Positions 6,025-6,371 of a DNA stretch of 6,371 bases are shown here, piece by piece. A program made the position numbers and the translations under genes. The notes under the pieces are model-generated. The model was not told the DNA's origin and ran no database searches. It worked only from the letters and a program-made list of their open reading frames with translations. Positions within the stretch are counted from its first letter, which is position 1. Every line of letters begins with the position of its first letter. The DNA comes from Balneolales bacterium (GTDB lineage: Bacteria > Bacteroidota > Rhodothermia > Balneolales > HLUCCA01), in NCBI GenBank assembly GCA_022565415.1, contig JAIUMT010000194.1:1-6371 (forward strand), read 5' to 3'.

Positions 6025-6371
6025 ATGAATTCAAACATTATTTTATTGATAACCACTTTTCCACCCAGAATATGTGGAATAGCAACATATAGTGACGACT
6101 TAATTAAATCAATAGAAGACAAATATAATAGTAGTTTCTGTATAAAAGTTTGTGCTCTTCAAAAAAAAGATAGCACTATAAAATACCCATCTAAAGTTAG
6201 CCATACTTTAAAAACAGAATTGAAAGAGGAGTACAGGAAATTAGCCTTGGATATAAATGCCGATAATGATATTAAAATCATATTCTTACAGCATGAATTT
6301 GGATTATTTAGCGGTGAATATGGCGATTACATACTAGACTTTTTAGAAACAATAGACAAGCCTGTTATCAC
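6025..6371 (+). CDS. GT4 glycosyltransferase (group 1), N-terminal part, cut by window edge
   Basis: The frame is open from ATG 6025 to the right edge: 115 full codons plus two bases. The N-terminus reads LLITTFPPRICGIATYSDDL (7-26), the glycine-containing acceptor-side loop typical of GT-B family 4 enzymes of the type that sit beside GH130 genes. QHEFGLFSGEYGDYIL (89-104) is the second signature of this subgroup. The donor-binding C-terminal Rossmann domain with the E-x7-E motif lies outside the window, as expected for a protein of about 350-750 residues. The start lies one base after the GH130 stop, so the two are almost certainly co-transcribed. The likely role is transfer of a hexose, often mannose from GDP-mannose in this clan, onto a cytoplasmic acceptor; the sugar is inferred from the GH130 neighbour. 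The gene is markedly AT-rich. Confidence 0.85.
   Translation, partial: MNSNIILLITTFPPRICGIATYSDDLIKSIEDKYNSSFCIKVCALQKKDSTIKYPSKVSHTLKTELKEEYRKLALDINADNDIKIIFLQHEFGLFSGEYGDYILDFLETIDKPVI

Noticed and set aside
1..6371. Polysaccharide utilisation locus, CRISPR array, insertion sequence, tRNA or riboswitch
   Set aside because: No SusC/D, no regularly spaced repeats, no transposase or terminal repeats, and no cloverleaf or recognisable riboswitch core was seen on either strand.

Overview
The window looks like chromosomal DNA from a member of the Bacteroidota, probably a Cytophagales- or Flavobacteriia-like bacterium. This is inferred from protein flavour (an AsmA-like envelope protein, a small Bacteroidota-type cupin, a cytoplasmic GH130 paired with a GT4 glycosyltransferase) and from the weak or absent Shine-Dalgarno sequences before the starts. 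No rRNA, tRNA, CRISPR array, transposase or phage gene is visible.

Layout. Positions 1-4348 are all on the minus strand. Read in the direction of transcription they encode an AsmA-like envelope protein (4348-2807), then a 551-bp gap, then a membrane-tethered clan GH-A (GH2-type barrel) glycosidase (2255-927). The glycosidase overlaps by 4 bp (GTGA) the start of a cellulose-synthase-like GT2 processive glycosyltransferase (930 to 1, cut by the window edge). Positions 4837-6371 are on the plus strand: a truncated small cupin gene (4837-4980), a complete GH130 mannoside phosphorylase/mannosidase (4992-6023), and the N-terminal third or so of a GT4 glycosyltransferase (from 6025, cut by the window edge). 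About 490 bp of non-coding divergent DNA separates the two arms. It carries several inverted repeats, including a perfect 7-bp dyad.

Interpretation (inference). The glycosidase and GT2 form a synthase-plus-hydrolase pair of the kind seen in synthase-dependent exopolysaccharide systems: an inner-membrane polymerase and a co-encoded, membrane-anchored hydrolase facing the periplasm. The GH130 and GT4 genes add a likely mannose-handling cytoplasmic step. There is no SusC/SusD pair, no secreted mannanase and no sugar transporter in view, so the locus reads as polysaccharide assembly or remodelling, not as a classical mannan-utilisation locus. The AsmA-like protein is probably an envelope/outer-membrane homeostasis gene that happens to lie upstream.

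Oddities. The cupin gene stops right after its first metal-binding HxH and abuts GH130, which suggests a rearrangement junction. Base composition also falls from roughly 40-50% GC on the left arm to roughly 25-40% on the right arm in hand-counted lines. Together these suggest that the right arm was acquired, or that the locus was rearranged near 4980.
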